This document shows positions 1-8,739 of a DNA stretch of 64,000 nt, one piece after another. Within the stretch, counting starts at the first letter, position 1. Each line of letters opens with the position of its first letter. A program made the position numbers and the translations under genes. The notes below the pieces were generated by a model. It saw only the letters and a program-made list of their open reading frames with translations, was not told the origin of the DNA and did not search any database. Location of the stretch: the NCBI RefSeq assembly GCF_050107595.1, contig NZ_JBNILH010000007.1, positions 62,001 through 126,000 on the forward strand. The letters are read 5' to 3'. Source of the stretch: Bacillus_AB infantis_C (lineage in GTDB: Bacteria > Bacillota > Bacilli > Bacillales > Cytobacillaceae).

Positions 1-536
1 AGTAATTTATATGAAAAACAGCACAAACAGACGGAGAAATTCCGCTTATTGACTCAAAAAATGTGGAATTATGATATTTTGCTTTGCATAAACAGAAAGT
101 CTCCCCTTATTTACCTCAAAACGAACTCCATTCTGTATTTAGCCGGAAAACCTCCGCTTATTTCTCTTTTGAAGGGTTCATCAATCAAAGGAAAAGAGAA
201 ATCGGTGCCCGGCCCTAGTAAAATAAAATATACCGTTTCATAAAGCAAGCTCTTTCAGCTGCACCACTCCTTCTCTTTGTACCCCGGCGCAGTCATGCAT
301 TATTATCATTATGGTGCACCAAATATCTCAGGCTTTCCTGCCATGCTGCCCTCTGGCTTTCATATTCCCCATGTGATCCACACTGCAAGTTTCAGATGGA
401 ATAAGAAGAAATCAGTGAGAAACCTGTAAATCCATTTTGTAGAATAAAGGAAAACTCTGGATAAATATAGAATATTTGAGGAGGCTTACAGAAAGATGAT
501 CCGGAGCCTTTTTAAACTAAAAAAAGGATGATTATA
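1..536. other. Gene-poor left end with degenerate 'CCGCTTATT' repeats
   Basis: I see no convincing gene here: the 64-codon open frame at 49-243 has no ribosome binding site and its codons look random. Three loosely related segments carry the motif TCCGCTTATT or TCCCCTTATT, near 42, 111 and 151, each preceded by an A/G-rich stretch and followed by a pyrimidine-rich one. They look like decayed copies of an intergenic repeat. The methyltransferase promoter probably lies in the last 100 bases, but no clear -35/-10 pair stands out. Confidence 0.4.
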
Positions 537-1286
537 ATGAAAACAGAGATTCTAGAGAAAAACAAAGAAAGCTGGAACCTTTCAGCAGAGCGCTTTTTCG
601 GCCGTAATCCGCTACCTGAGTATGGTCCCCTGGCCCCTGTGGAGAATGAACTGCATCTGCTTGGCGACCCTTCCGGGAAAAAGGTGCTGGATATCGGCTG
701 CGGCAGCGGGCATTCCCTCCTTTATATGGACGGACGGAGTGCGGCAGAGCTTTGGGGCATCGATTTGTCTCCTAAGCAGATACATACGGCACAGAATGTG
801 CTCGGAGCCGCTGCAGCGCCTGTAAAGCTGTTTGAATCCCCTATGGAGAATGATCCCGGGCTCCCTATCAATTACTTTGATATTGTCTATTCCATCTATG
901 CTCTCGGCTGGACCACAAGCCTCGAGGATACCCTGGCTAATATCCACAGATATTTAAAGCCTGGCGGCACTTTCGTTTTCAGCTGGGAACATCCATTTTT
1001 CAGCAGAATCAGGAATCAGAATTCCTCCATTATTGTCGATAAGCCTTATCACGAAGAAGGAGTTTATAACCATGAAGGGTGGAATACGCCCGCTTTCATG
1101 CAGCAGTATAAAGTAGGCACCTATATCAATGCCCTGGTCAGCCAGGGTTTTAAAGTCGAGAGAGTTATAGAAGAAGCACGCTTATCAGAGGAAGACAGGA
1201 AAAGGCACAGCAACCGCTGGTATTCTTATGAAAAAGCCCAATATCTTCCGACAACTATCATTATCAAGAGCACAAAAGCTAATTAG
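537..1286 (+). CDS. Class I SAM-dependent methyltransferase
   Basis: Predicted soluble protein of 249 residues that transfers a methyl group from S-adenosylmethionine to an unknown small molecule. The glycine-rich SAM loop VLDIGCGSGHS is near residue 55, the acidic strand end GIDLS near 75-80, and a post-loop motif YLKPGGTFVFSWEHP near 140. This is the usual order of a Methyltransf_11/25 Rossmann domain. An ATG at 528 is also in frame, but the AAAAAAGG ribosome binding site ends right next to it, whereas the ATG at 537 has normal spacing, so 537 is preferred. It stands alone and is followed by a long noncoding stretch. The substrate cannot be told from sequence. Confidence 0.85.
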   Translation: MKTEILEKNKESWNLSAERFFGRNPLPEYGPLAPVENELHLLGDPSGKKVLDIGCGSGHSLLYMDGRSAAELWGIDLSPKQIHTAQNVLGAAAAPVKLFESPMENDPGLPINYFDIVYSIYALGWTTSLEDTLANIHRYLKPGGTFVFSWEHPFFSRIRNQNSSIIVDKPYHEEGVYNHEGWNTPAFMQQYKVGTYINALVSQGFKVERVIEEARLSEEDRKRHSNRWYSYEKAQYLPTTIIIKSTKAN

Positions 1287-1640
1287 AGAATAGCGAGCGG
1301 GTACGCCATGAACCTTGCTGCTTCATGTGCAGCTTTGCATCGCGGATTGTATAGAATGTTGTAAATATATGGGAATAGAAATGATTAATATGGAAATTGG
1401 CATGATTAATGGCAGGTCCGGAATGAATATTACCTAAACAGGCAAGATTATTGGCGTATCCGGAATGATTTACCCGGAATTTTGAGATGCTCTCTTCAAA
1501 AGTCGGGTGAACCGCCTACAAGATAGTAGCTCACCCTTCAAGTTAATGATATTTCCTCAAAACATGCTTAAATTAATAGCATTTTCCAGGAGAAACAAAG
1601 CTATCCTGAACCAAAACCTCCCCAAATCCTTGCGGCGCCA
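1287..1640. other. Intergenic stretch with no recognisable gene
   Basis: About 350 bases between the methyltransferase and the shared terminator. It contains short imperfect repeats built on GGAATGA/GATTAAT/GGCA(A/G)GATTA (about 1370-1475) but no frame with a ribosome binding site. I see no tRNA, riboswitch or insertion-sequence end. Confidence 0.4.
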
Positions 1641-1671
1641 AAAAGTCCATACCAAATTGTATGGACTTTTT
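1641..1671. terminator. Bidirectional hairpin terminator
   Basis: A perfect 11-bp stem (AAAGTCCATAC with GTATGGACTTT) has a 6-base loop, a run of eight T on the plus strand and A-rich sequence giving a U tract on the minus strand. It lies between the convergent methyltransferase and CBS genes and probably ends both. Confidence 0.85.
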
Positions 1672-1702
1672 TTTCTGTATAAAAGTGGCTGCTCAGCCTT
1701 CC

Positions 1703-2146
1703 TTATGTTGTCTTGCTCTGCTCCCCAGGAACTGACAAGTTTCTTTCTTTATAGCTGCCTGCCAGATAATCGATAATTTCCCTTCTGCGGATCAACCCTA
1801 TGAAGACGCCGCTGTCATCAGTAACAGGGACAAAATTCTGATTTAGTGATGAATTAATGATTTCTTCCATCTCACTGCTCACTAGCACCGGCTCATATGA
1901 TCTGTGAAGCGGCACATCTTTCAGCATCACTTCCTGGATCTCATTAAAATCTACCCTGCCCATGCTTTTGAGCTTCCATAACAAATCCCCTTCTGACAGA
2001 GAACCTACATATTTCCCTTCTTTATTCAATATCGGGAAGGTTGTATAACGGTGATACTCCATTTTTTCCATGGCTTGTCTCATTGTCCAATGCTCGTAGA
2101 CAAAAACCAGTTCATTTTTAGGCAATAAAAAAAACGCGATATTCAT
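1703..2146 (-). CDS. CBS domain protein
   Basis: This 147-residue protein consists of two CBS motifs forming one Bateman module (about residues 14-66 and 74-135). Recognisable segments are TMRQAMEKMEYHRYTTFPI, GKYVGSLSEGDLL and GVFIGLIRRREIIDYL. Such stand-alone CBS proteins bind adenine nucleotides or c-di-AMP and regulate partners. The length matches B. subtilis CbpB/DarB, but the sequence is not close enough for me to call it an orthologue. A good AAGGAG site precedes the ATG. It is a single-gene unit ending at the shared hairpin, with no neighbour that reveals a partner. Confidence 0.85.
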   Translation of the reverse strand: MNIAFFLLPKNELVFVYEHWTMRQAMEKMEYHRYTTFPILNKEGKYVGSLSEGDLLWKLKSMGRVDFNEIQEVMLKDVPLHRSYEPVLVSSEMEEIINSSLNQNFVPVTDDSGVFIGLIRRREIIDYLAGSYKERNLSVPGEQSKTT

Positions 2147-2716
2147 TACAGCTGATTCTCCTTCTTAATATCACTGAACACCTGCAGCATTTTTCCTGCT
2201 TAATTGTTCACTCCGGTTTCTTGGCAAAAAACTGTCTCCTGCAATGGAAATGCATAAACAGTCACATTACCTTTCTTTCCCTTCAAACACCAGCCCTAAA
2301 ACGTGCGCAGAATATATACAGCACAAAAAAACCTGTCCTGGCTGCGGGCAGCTTCTGCAGATTCGAAAGCAGGGGGGCTGCTGATTAGGCGGTCTCCTGT
2401 GACCTCACTCGCTTTAGGCGACGAAGGTAGCTGACGGGCAGGATGGCGAAAGATCGTTATCATCCCTCCTGTATACTGCAGAATTAGCCCCTGATAATTG
2501 GTTCCTCCGTTCTCAAATATGAGATTGAGCCGATTCATTTTTTAGGTGTTGAAATAATTTTACTGCCAACTTTCCGCATAAGCAAATTTCTGCACAGACC
2601 TTTTTATATCAGGCCTTCAGCAATAGGAAAAAAAATGAGTGAATCCTCTATTCTACAAAGACATCATCATGTTTTCAACCAGTTTATTTCTTTTTTTAAT
2701 TCTTTTTTATTTTCCG
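2147..2716. other. Long intergenic region, partly GC-rich and possibly repetitive
   Basis: No supported gene. The segment about 2297-2465 is GC-rich compared with the AT-rich flanks and has a minus-strand open frame of 80 codons, but that frame lacks a ribosome binding site and its peptide is low-quality. The GC island has several short self-complementary stretches (around CTGCAG and CAGCTGC) and could be a decayed intergenic repeat. The remainder is AT-rich with several T runs. Confidence 0.35.
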
Positions 2717-2745
2717 TTGACAGCCATTAAGTTCGTGAGTAAGAT
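2717..2745 (+). promoter_or_regulatory. Candidate sigma-A promoter
   Basis: A consensus -35 box TTGACA at 2717-2722 is followed after exactly 17 bases by TAAGAT at 2740-2745. It points toward the small gene at 2899, which would give a leader of about 145 bases. Confidence 0.5.
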
Positions 2746-2898
2746 AAGGCAGAACAGGATTTATTATTGGAAATCATGACTTGAAATTTGGGTTTCGCCT
2801 CCTCTGATTTTGTAAAAACAAGAGTATCAGAGAGTAGAAGAAACGATGATGGAATGCATGCATAATACCTTTTAAACACCACAGCAACGGGAGGATTT

Positions 2899-3084
2899 AT
2901 GGGAAACACTTGCCGATATGTCATTAATGCAGTTGGAAAAGGCGGAGAAACCTACTACACACAATGCAAAGATAAAAAAGAAATGGAAGAATGGATTTCT
3001 GAGCATCAGGATCGGATAGTGATGGAGGAAATCAAGGTGAAAGACAAAAATAAGCATCCGCTGCTGAAGCTGTTTTCAAAATAA
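2899..3084 (+). CDS. Small conserved-looking unknown protein, 61 aa
   Basis: Start ATG follows a clear GGGAGGA site at good spacing, and a strong terminator follows the stop, so the gene is likely real. The product is charged and soluble. It begins MGNTCRYVINAVGKGGETYY, continues with an acidic helix-like stretch (KDKKEMEEWISEHQDRI) and ends in a basic tail. No signal peptide or membrane segment is present. I do not recognise the family and propose no function. Confidence 0.65.
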   Translation: MGNTCRYVINAVGKGGETYYTQCKDKKEMEEWISEHQDRIVMEEIKVKDKNKHPLLKLFSK

Positions 3085-3111
3085 AGCACAACACCCTATA
3101 AACATGTACAG

Positions 3112-3138
3112 ATAGAGAGCTTGCACAAGCTCTCTATT
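3112..3138 (+). terminator. Terminator after the 61-aa gene
   Basis: Hairpin AGAGAGCTTG-cac-AAGCTCTCT followed by ATTTTCTTCC, about 30 bases after the stop codon. Confidence 0.75.
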
Positions 3139-3199
3139 TTCTTCCTTGCATTTCCCTCTTCTTTCATATAGAGTATTAGAAAATTACATATTGTTTCAG

Positions 3200-3302
3200 C
3201 TTATCCAGAGAGGTTGAGGGACTGGCCCTGCGACGCCTCAGCAACCAGCCTGTAAAGGTCCGGTGCTAACTCCAGCAGGCATTTTGCCTGGAAGATGAGA
3301 GG
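3200..3302 (+). ncRNA. SAM-I (S-box) riboswitch aptamer
   Basis: The S-box landmarks appear in order: CTTATCCAGAGAGG, TTGAGGGACTGGCCC, the CTCAGCAACC segment, AAGGTCCGGTGCTAACTCC and the closing GGAAGATGAGAGG. It binds S-adenosylmethionine and, with the hairpin at 3319-3337, switches off the downstream MetE-like gene when SAM is plentiful. Confidence 0.95.
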
Positions 3303-3318
3303 AATTTACCGATACAGG

Positions 3319-3345
3319 GCCTTCTCTCGCAGAAGGCTCTTATTT
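3319..3345 (+). terminator. Riboswitch expression-platform terminator
   Basis: GCCTTCT-ctcgc-AGAAGGC followed by TCTTATTTT lies just downstream of the S-box aptamer. This is the transcriptional OFF hairpin expected when SAM is bound. Confidence 0.85.
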
Positions 3346-3409
3346 TGTGTTATTGCTCCTGGCTTCAGCTGATCTATATGAAAAACACTAAAGGAAAGCA
3401 GGTAAGAAT

Positions 3410-4534
3410 ATGACTAACATTCAGGATTTAAAGCCAGCAGCCAAAAGATCAATAGGACCATTCAAAGCGGATCATGTTGGAAGCCTGCTGCGTCCAGCGG
3501 AAGTGAAGGAAGCACGCAGAAAGGAACAAGAAGGGATTATGTCCTTTTCTGGGCTTAGGGAGATTGAGGACAGGGAGATTGCCAGAATCGTTGAGAAACA
3601 GAAAGAAATAGGCTTACAGTCCATTACGGACGGAGAATTCCGCCGTGCCTGGTGGCATTTCGATTTCCTTGAGGGGCTTAAAGGTGTTGAGGGCTATGAA
3701 CCGGAATCAGGCATTCAATTCCACGGCACAACAACAAAGGCACATGGTGTCAGAATCACCGGCGCAATCGATTTTCTCGATCATCCGATGCTCGCCGACT
3801 ATAAATATTTACACAGTTTAGCCGGAAGCAAAGCGAAAATGACCATTCCGAGCCCCAACATGCTCTTCTTCCGGGGAAAAAATGAATTCTCCCTTTATGA
3901 AGACCAAGAGCAGCTGCTTTTTGACCTGTCCCGCGCCTATCAGAAAGCCATACAGTCCTTTTATGATGCCGGATGCCGCTACCTTCAGCTTGATGACACT
4001 TCATGGGCTGCATTCTTTTCAGAGGCTGGCCTTCGTTCCATCAGGGCTAAGGGCCAGGATCCCGTCAGGCTGAGAAAGCTATTTGCCAAAGCAGTCAATG
4101 AAGCTGTGGCCAAAAAACCGGAGGACATGACCATCACGATGCACATATGCCGGGGCAACTTCCGTTCAACCTGGACTGCCGAAGGAGGCTATGATGCAGT
4201 ATCAGAAACAATCTTTGACGGCCTGAATATTGACGGACTTTTCCTGGAATACGATGATAAGCGTTCAGGAGGCTTCGAGCCCCTGCGCTATGTCAAACGT
4301 CCCGATCTGCAGGTTGTCCTCGGGCTCATTACATCTAAGCACGGCGAGTTGGAGAATGCTGACAGGATCAAGCGCAGAATCGAGGAAGCATCTAAATATA
4401 CAGGACTAAACCAATTATGCTTAAGCCCTCAATGCGGCTTTGCTTCCACTGAGGAAGGCAATATCCTGACAGAACAGCAGCAATGGGAAAAACTCAGGCA
4501 TGTTGTCCGCATTGCAGAAGAGGTCTGGAAATAA
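3410..4534 (+). CDS. MetE-like cobalamin-independent methionine synthase paralogue (YxjG/YxjH type)
   Basis: This 374-residue protein belongs to the short, single-barrel MetE-related family and is about half the length of true MetE. Recognisable parts are FKADHVGSLLRP at the N-terminus, ITDGEFRRAWWHFDF near 65, YLQLDDTSWAAFF near 190, the zinc-ligand-like HICRGNF near 245 and LSPQCGFAST near 340. In B. subtilis the YxjG/YxjH relatives are S-box regulated and tied to methionine synthesis or salvage, which fits the riboswitch directly upstream. Physiological methyl donor and acceptor are not evident from sequence. A hairpin shared with the convergent LysM gene follows. Confidence 0.85.
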   Translation: MTNIQDLKPAAKRSIGPFKADHVGSLLRPAEVKEARRKEQEGIMSFSGLREIEDREIARIVEKQKEIGLQSITDGEFRRAWWHFDFLEGLKGVEGYEPESGIQFHGTTTKAHGVRITGAIDFLDHPMLADYKYLHSLAGSKAKMTIPSPNMLFFRGKNEFSLYEDQEQLLFDLSRAYQKAIQSFYDAGCRYLQLDDTSWAAFFSEAGLRSIRAKGQDPVRLRKLFAKAVNEAVAKKPEDMTITMHICRGNFRSTWTAEGGYDAVSETIFDGLNIDGLFLEYDDKRSGGFEPLRYVKRPDLQVVLGLITSKHGELENADRIKRRIEEASKYTGLNQLCLSPQCGFASTEEGNILTEQQQWEKLRHVVRIAEEVWK

Positions 4535-4550
4535 GCATTGTGAATGGCAA

Positions 4551-4576
4551 GTGAGGGGACCGCAGGATCCCCTCAC
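4551..4576. terminator. Shared hairpin between convergent genes
   Basis: GTGAGGGGA pairs with TCCCCTCAC around an 8-base loop. The flanking T tracts are weak on both sides, so termination efficiency is uncertain. Confidence 0.6.
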
Positions 4577-4586
4577 TCCTTCATTT

Positions 4587-5363
4587 TCAGTTTGCTATCA
4601 TGCTTCCTAGAATCGAGATCATCGTCTCATAAACCTCTTCTGATTCCTCCTGGTTCACATAATGGATTGTGAATCGAAGCAGCTTATCGTCTACTTTTTT
4701 GACAATCATGTTTGCCTGATCAGTTTTGTTATGTGCGTGCAGAACCATCATGCTATCTCTATAAAATGGAACCTGGACAGATTTCATCTCTTGTGGCTTG
4801 CCAATCGTCCTGAGATAATCCAGAGAATTTTTCTTGACTTCATCCATTACTGATTTGCCGTCAAGAACTTCCACCCTGGCAAAATACCGGGCATTCTTCC
4901 CATATTCCAAAAGGAAGCGGCGCGGCTCTTCTGCATGGAATGTATAGTCTTTCTTGACGGAAACGGACAACTTCACCTTATCAGCATCATATGAAGCAAC
5001 AATCCCCTTATTGACTGACAGCTTCTGCCCTTTTAGAATCAGGTCGCTCTTCAGCCCGTTAATTTTTTTAAGTTCAGCGATGCTGAGAGCGTATTTTTGG
5101 CCGATCCCCCAGAGTGTGTCTCCCTTTTTTACCGTAATCGTTCCTGGGACCTCCAGTTTGCTGCCCGCATAGATCCTATCGCTCTTTAATTGATTGATAT
5201 GCTTGAGCTGCCCGACTGTACTGCCGTATTTCCTGGCAATGCTGTAAAGAGTGTCCCCTTTCTTTATCTGGTAAAACTCCTCGGCTGCTGCATGGCCCTG
5301 GCTGAATGTAATGATTCCTAATGCCATCAGTCCTGCTGCAGCCAGTTTTTTTACTTTTTTCAC
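4587..5363 (-). CDS. Secreted protein with two LysM domains
   Basis: The chosen GTG start at 5363 has an AGAAGGGGG site at ideal spacing and begins directly with a signal peptide (VKKVKKLAAAGLMALGIITF, cleavage near AAAEE). An upstream extension to 5465 is possible but not supported. The mature protein carries two LysM domains (FYQIKKGDTLYSIARKYG and ITVKKGDTLWGIGQKYA), which bind peptidoglycan GlcNAc. A C-terminal domain of about 130 residues follows that I do not recognise. It has no lytic motif, so a cell-wall or spore-surface binding role is more likely than hydrolysis. Confidence 0.85.
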   Translation of the reverse strand: MKKVKKLAAAGLMALGIITFSQGHAAAEEFYQIKKGDTLYSIARKYGSTVGQLKHINQLKSDRIYAGSKLEVPGTITVKKGDTLWGIGQKYALSIAELKKINGLKSDLILKGQKLSVNKGIVASYDADKVKLSVSVKKDYTFHAEEPRRFLLEYGKNARYFARVEVLDGKSVMDEVKKNSLDYLRTIGKPQEMKSVQVPFYRDSMMVLHAHNKTDQANMIVKKVDDKLLRFTIHYVNQEESEEVYETMISILGSMIAN

Positions 5364-5519
5364 TTTTAAAACCCCCTTCTGACAATCTTGATGTAATTTT
5401 TCTATACTCCATATTAGACGGGGGCAATGAATAACTGTTTCAGAGGGACAAACCCATTTTTTCATTTAAAACTAATTTAAAAAGCTGTTTTTTTTTAGGA
5501 ACCATCTTCAGACCTTGAA

Positions 5520-6338
5520 TCAATTTAAGAAATCTTCCAGTGCCTGCTGAAGGGTTGCCTTCGTAACTGCTTTGCTCTCAAATGAAAGGCCAAGTGAAGT
5601 GATTTTTTGGACAAGGGCCGGACGAAGGCCGGTTATCACACATTGGCAGCCCATCATATTCGCTCCGTCGATGATCCTCATGATATGGTGTATGACATCT
5701 GTTTCCATATAGGCAATGCCGGAAAGATCGATCACAAGCGTTTCAATGCTGATCCGGGCAATTTCTTCAAGCGCTTTTTCCCCGATAGTATGGGATCTAG
5801 AGGAATCAATCTGCCCAATCAATGGCAGCACACATACACTTGGGCTGATGGGGATGATGGGAACAGACAAATCCTCCACGATTGCTTTCTGGGCCTTGAG
5901 CAATTCGTCCTTATAATCTGAGTAGCTTAAAAAGAAAGCATTCAAAAACTGATCGACCTGATCATTTATAAGCCGCTCCAGTTCGTAAAATTCTTCATTC
6001 CTTTTCTTTTCTTCACTCTCATCATTAAACTTTTCGAGTAAATACCAGATGGTCCTTCTAATCGCCTGTACCCACTCCAGCTTAAATGAAAGAGTCAAAT
6101 TATGCTTAGCCCAAGAGGCTCCTTCCTTTTTTGCAAATTCTTTTACCTCTTCCCTCTCTTCCTTTAGTACGTGCAAGACAAGAGCATGGGCATTGTTTAG
6201 GAGATCAATATTTCCGATCAAGAGAATTTCCTCTATTTTTTCGCGTACATTCACTGCTTCATTCAGGAGCTTTTCCTGAAAGAAGCTTGAATTGCTCCTG
6301 AAAAATTCTGCATATTCTCTTTCTAATGCGATTGCCAC
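5520..6338 (-). CDS. RsbR-family stressosome protein with C-terminal STAS domain
   Basis: The 272-residue protein has a variable N-terminal helical (non-haem-globin-like) half and a C-terminal STAS domain from about residue 160 (VLPLIGQIDSSRSHTIGEKALEEI, then LVIDLSGIAYMETDV). RsbR paralogues assemble with RsbS into stressosomes that release RsbT and lead to sigma-B activation. The two phosphorylation positions align with IDSSR (a serine where RsbR usually has Thr) and METDV (Thr kept). Start is GTG with a GGGAG site. No rsbS or rsbT lies nearby, as usual for the orphan RsbR paralogues. Confidence 0.85.
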   Translation of the reverse strand: MAIALEREYAEFFRSNSSFFQEKLLNEAVNVREKIEEILLIGNIDLLNNAHALVLHVLKEEREEVKEFAKKEGASWAKHNLTLSFKLEWVQAIRRTIWYLLEKFNDESEEKKRNEEFYELERLINDQVDQFLNAFFLSYSDYKDELLKAQKAIVEDLSVPIIPISPSVCVLPLIGQIDSSRSHTIGEKALEEIARISIETLVIDLSGIAYMETDVIHHIMRIIDGANMMGCQCVITGLRPALVQKITSLGLSFESKAVTKATLQQALEDFLN

Positions 6339-6603
6339 CCAAAAATCACTCCCATAAAAATATTTCGTTCTACAATTATAACAAATTTTCTGAAAATAAA
6401 ACCATTCTCCATTCCTGCAGATTTTTCGGCTTTATGGCAAATATTTCAGTTAGTGAGGCATTCATTAAAATTTGAAGTTTTTATCCCAAGATGCGATTAA
6501 AGGCAAAAAAGCCGGGGAAAAGTATGTTAAGCTTTTCCACCATTAAGTGCTTTTCGCCAGACTTCCTTTCTATAAAGGAGGATTGGCGGGAGGTGATTAA
6601 TAT

Positions 6604-6795
6604 TTGAGGAAGGCTTACAGCATAAAAGATCTGATAGCTTATCTGGATATGAAAGACTATCCGCTGACTGAGGAGGCCATTCTGGATCTCATTCAAAAAC
6701 GGAAGCTCCCCCATCAAAGACCTTTTGGCAGCATCATCGTTTTTGATTTGAATCATATAGATTGGTGGGTTGACCATCAGCGCAAAAATGGTTAG
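6604..6795 (+). CDS. Small excisionase/MerR-like helix-turn-helix protein
   Basis: The TTG start at 6604 follows a strong GGGAGGTGAT site. The 63 residues (YSIKDLIAYLDMKDYPLTEEAI, KRKLPHQRPFGSIIVF, then a Trp-rich tail) resemble winged-helix DNA-binding modules of the excisionase/HTH_17 kind. In these an N-terminal helix-turn-helix is followed by a wing that carries basic residues. No recombinase or phage gene is adjacent, so it is probably a stand-alone regulator. Function unknown. Confidence 0.65.
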   Translation: MRKAYSIKDLIAYLDMKDYPLTEEAILDLIQKRKLPHQRPFGSIIVFDLNHIDWWVDHQRKNG

Positions 6796-6803
6796 CTGTC
6801 AGC

Positions 6804-6832
6804 AAGCCCCGCTCTTTAAGAGTGGGGCTTAA
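6804..6832 (+). terminator. Terminator after the HTH gene
   Basis: AAGCCCCGCTCTT pairs with AAGAGTGGGGCTT with one mismatch. The T tract after it is short. Confidence 0.6.
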
Positions 6833-6922
6833 CGTATTTAAAACCGTATAAAAATGAGCAGCGCCCCATACATACAGCAGCAATCTTTGTCTCTTCATTT
6901 TTGCAACCCATTATGGCTCATT

Positions 6923-7384
6923 CTATAATGCATCTTCCAATTTTCGTATCCATTTATAATACTGGATCAACAAGAAGAAAAGGATTGGGTCTACGATTGC
7001 TGCATGCCAAAGCCTCCACCATCCATAATGGAAATATCCCCAAGGCTCCGGAAGCAAAGTGGCATATTCGTAAAGAAGAATGGCTATAACCCAGAGGATG
7101 ATATATAAGATTCTTTTCCGCAAGTAGGAATGTAAAGGGTATCGACTAAGAAAGAGAATATTTACTGGAGGTAGCAGCAGCATGTGTGCGAGCAGTCCGC
7201 CAAAATCCGGTTCTATGCTGAAATACCAGTATCCATGCAGCTTAAATTCTATGATGACATCAAAGGCCTGCTGAAATGCAATCGTAAATGTCCATATATG
7301 CAGCTTCTGATTGCCAGACAGTGCTTTGCCGAACTTAACAGCTGCAATATTAAAAATGATAATTGAAATAATAAGTCCGGCCAT
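6923..7384 (-). CDS. CBO0543-type polytopic membrane protein
   Basis: This 153-residue integral membrane protein has about five hydrophobic segments, the first at the N-terminus (MAGLIISIIIFNIAAV). Conserved-looking features are HGYWYFSIEPDFGG and PEPWGYFHYGWWRLWHA, which I associate with the uncharacterised CBO0543 family common in Bacilli and Clostridia. Nothing in the sequence points to transport or catalysis. The gene is transcribed divergently from the SpoIIP gene next to it. Family call is moderately secure; function is unknown. Confidence 0.7.
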   Translation of the reverse strand: MAGLIISIIIFNIAAVKFGKALSGNQKLHIWTFTIAFQQAFDVIIEFKLHGYWYFSIEPDFGGLLAHMLLLPPVNILFLSRYPLHSYLRKRILYIILWVIAILLYEYATLLPEPWGYFHYGWWRLWHAAIVDPILFFLLIQYYKWIRKLEDAL

Positions 7385-7588
7385 CTCTTTTCCCTACTTT
7401 TCAATCAGCAGGCTTCTGCCTCTTTTTCTTATAAAATCCCCCGTTTGGCGGCAGGTTATTCAGTGCCTTTCTGATAAAGCCATCCCTATTTTGCAAATAC
7501 ATCTCCCAGCAGGAACTTTACAAATCATTGTCCTCTCATATCGCATACTCTTGTAAAAATGAGCATATGGTGAATTGAGGTGAATTTC

Positions 7589-8722
7589 ATGATAAAAGTT
7601 GTAACAGTAAACGTAAAACATTACAAAGATCTCATCTATCTACTAATCGCTGCCGCCGTTTTCCTCTTTTCTATCATTATCTACACTCAATTCAGCTCAA
7701 AGTCACTGGAACGTGTTATGAGAAATATTGAAATCAATGAACTTCTGACTTATTTTATCAGCTCGGCCAATCATTCCTTCGCTCCTGACAGCGACCCTTT
7801 TACCTTTGAAAATGTGACAGATGCTTTATTTTCCCTTGCCACAAATGTTAAGCCTACGGATGCCCGTACCTTCCTCGGAACAGAGCTTCCCGGCCTAGTG
7901 TATTTTGATACAGAAATTGTGGTTGCCGGTGAAGGAACCGATCTTTCCACACTTCCATTCGAATCAGCACCTCCCGCAGAAGTGCTCATGAATGAGCGTG
8001 AAGTTGCAGAAGACAAACTGCAGCAGCCTGTGGCGGACAAGCCTGCACAACCGGCCAAAAAGCCCGAAAAAACGGATGTGCTGATTTATCATTCACATAA
8101 TATGGAGGCTTTCCTCCCGCTGCTTAAAAACACTAAAGACGCCAATAAAGCCGTAACTTCAGATGAACGGGCCAATGTGGTCGGCCTGGGCAGCAGGCTT
8201 TCTGATGCACTGCTGCAAAAAGGGATTGGGGCGTCCCAGGACAAAACCAATATTAATAAGGAATTGCTCAAGAGAGAGTGGACGTACTCTTCTTCCTATA
8301 AAGTATCCAATGAAGTTGTCCACGCTTCTGCAGAAGCAAATCCAAATTTGAAATATTTCATAGACATCCACCGCGATTCTGCCAGGAAGGATAAAACGAC
8401 TGCGACGATCAACGGCAAAACCTATGCACGTCTGTATTTCATCGTCGGCAAGGAAAATAAAAATTACCAGGCCAATCTGGAATATACAAAAAAACTGAAT
8501 GCAAAGGTTGAGGAAAAATATCCAGGCCTCAGCCGCGGGGTATTCTTGAAGACAAAGCTTGAAGGAAACGGGGTATATAACCAGGATATCTCAAACAGAG
8601 CTATTCTGATTGAGCTTGGCGGAGTCGATAATAATCTGGAGGAGCTTCACAGGACAGTTGATGCTTTGTCTGAAGCATTTGCAGACATCTATTGGGAAGA
8701 AAACGGCGGCAGCAAAGAGTAA
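7589..8722 (+). CDS. spoIIP: Stage II sporulation protein P
   Basis: SpoIIP is the membrane-anchored amidase/endopeptidase that, with SpoIID and SpoIIM, thins septal peptidoglycan during engulfment. This 377-residue copy has one N-terminal membrane segment (about 13-33), a low-complexity linker (about 125-160, Pro/Ala/Lys-rich) and the amidase domain from about 162. Probable zinc ligands and catalytic residues are His168/His170 in LIYHSHNMEAF, His261 in FIDIHRDSARK and Glu342 in ILIELGG. The ATG at 7589 fits the GAGGTG site, whereas a GTG at 7580 overlaps it. It is not next to gpr, the usual B. subtilis neighbour, so it may be a second paralogue. Confidence 0.92.
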   Translation: MIKVVTVNVKHYKDLIYLLIAAAVFLFSIIIYTQFSSKSLERVMRNIEINELLTYFISSANHSFAPDSDPFTFENVTDALFSLATNVKPTDARTFLGTELPGLVYFDTEIVVAGEGTDLSTLPFESAPPAEVLMNEREVAEDKLQQPVADKPAQPAKKPEKTDVLIYHSHNMEAFLPLLKNTKDANKAVTSDERANVVGLGSRLSDALLQKGIGASQDKTNINKELLKREWTYSSSYKVSNEVVHASAEANPNLKYFIDIHRDSARKDKTTATINGKTYARLYFIVGKENKNYQANLEYTKKLNAKVEEKYPGLSRGVFLKTKLEGNGVYNQDISNRAILIELGGVDNNLEELHRTVDALSEAFADIYWEENGGSKE

Positions 8723-8739
8723 TCCGCCGAGAATAGCGA

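Noticed and set aside
49..243. 64-codon gene at the left edge
   Set aside because: No ribosome binding site, and the frame lies across the degenerate repeat segments.
2296..2538. 80-codon minus-strand gene in the GC-rich intergenic block
   Set aside because: No ribosome binding site, and a low-quality peptide that follows a GC-rich, self-complementary segment.
6604..6795. Excisionase of an integrated element
   Set aside because: The HTH protein resembles excisionases, but no integrase, phage gene or tRNA attachment site lies near it.
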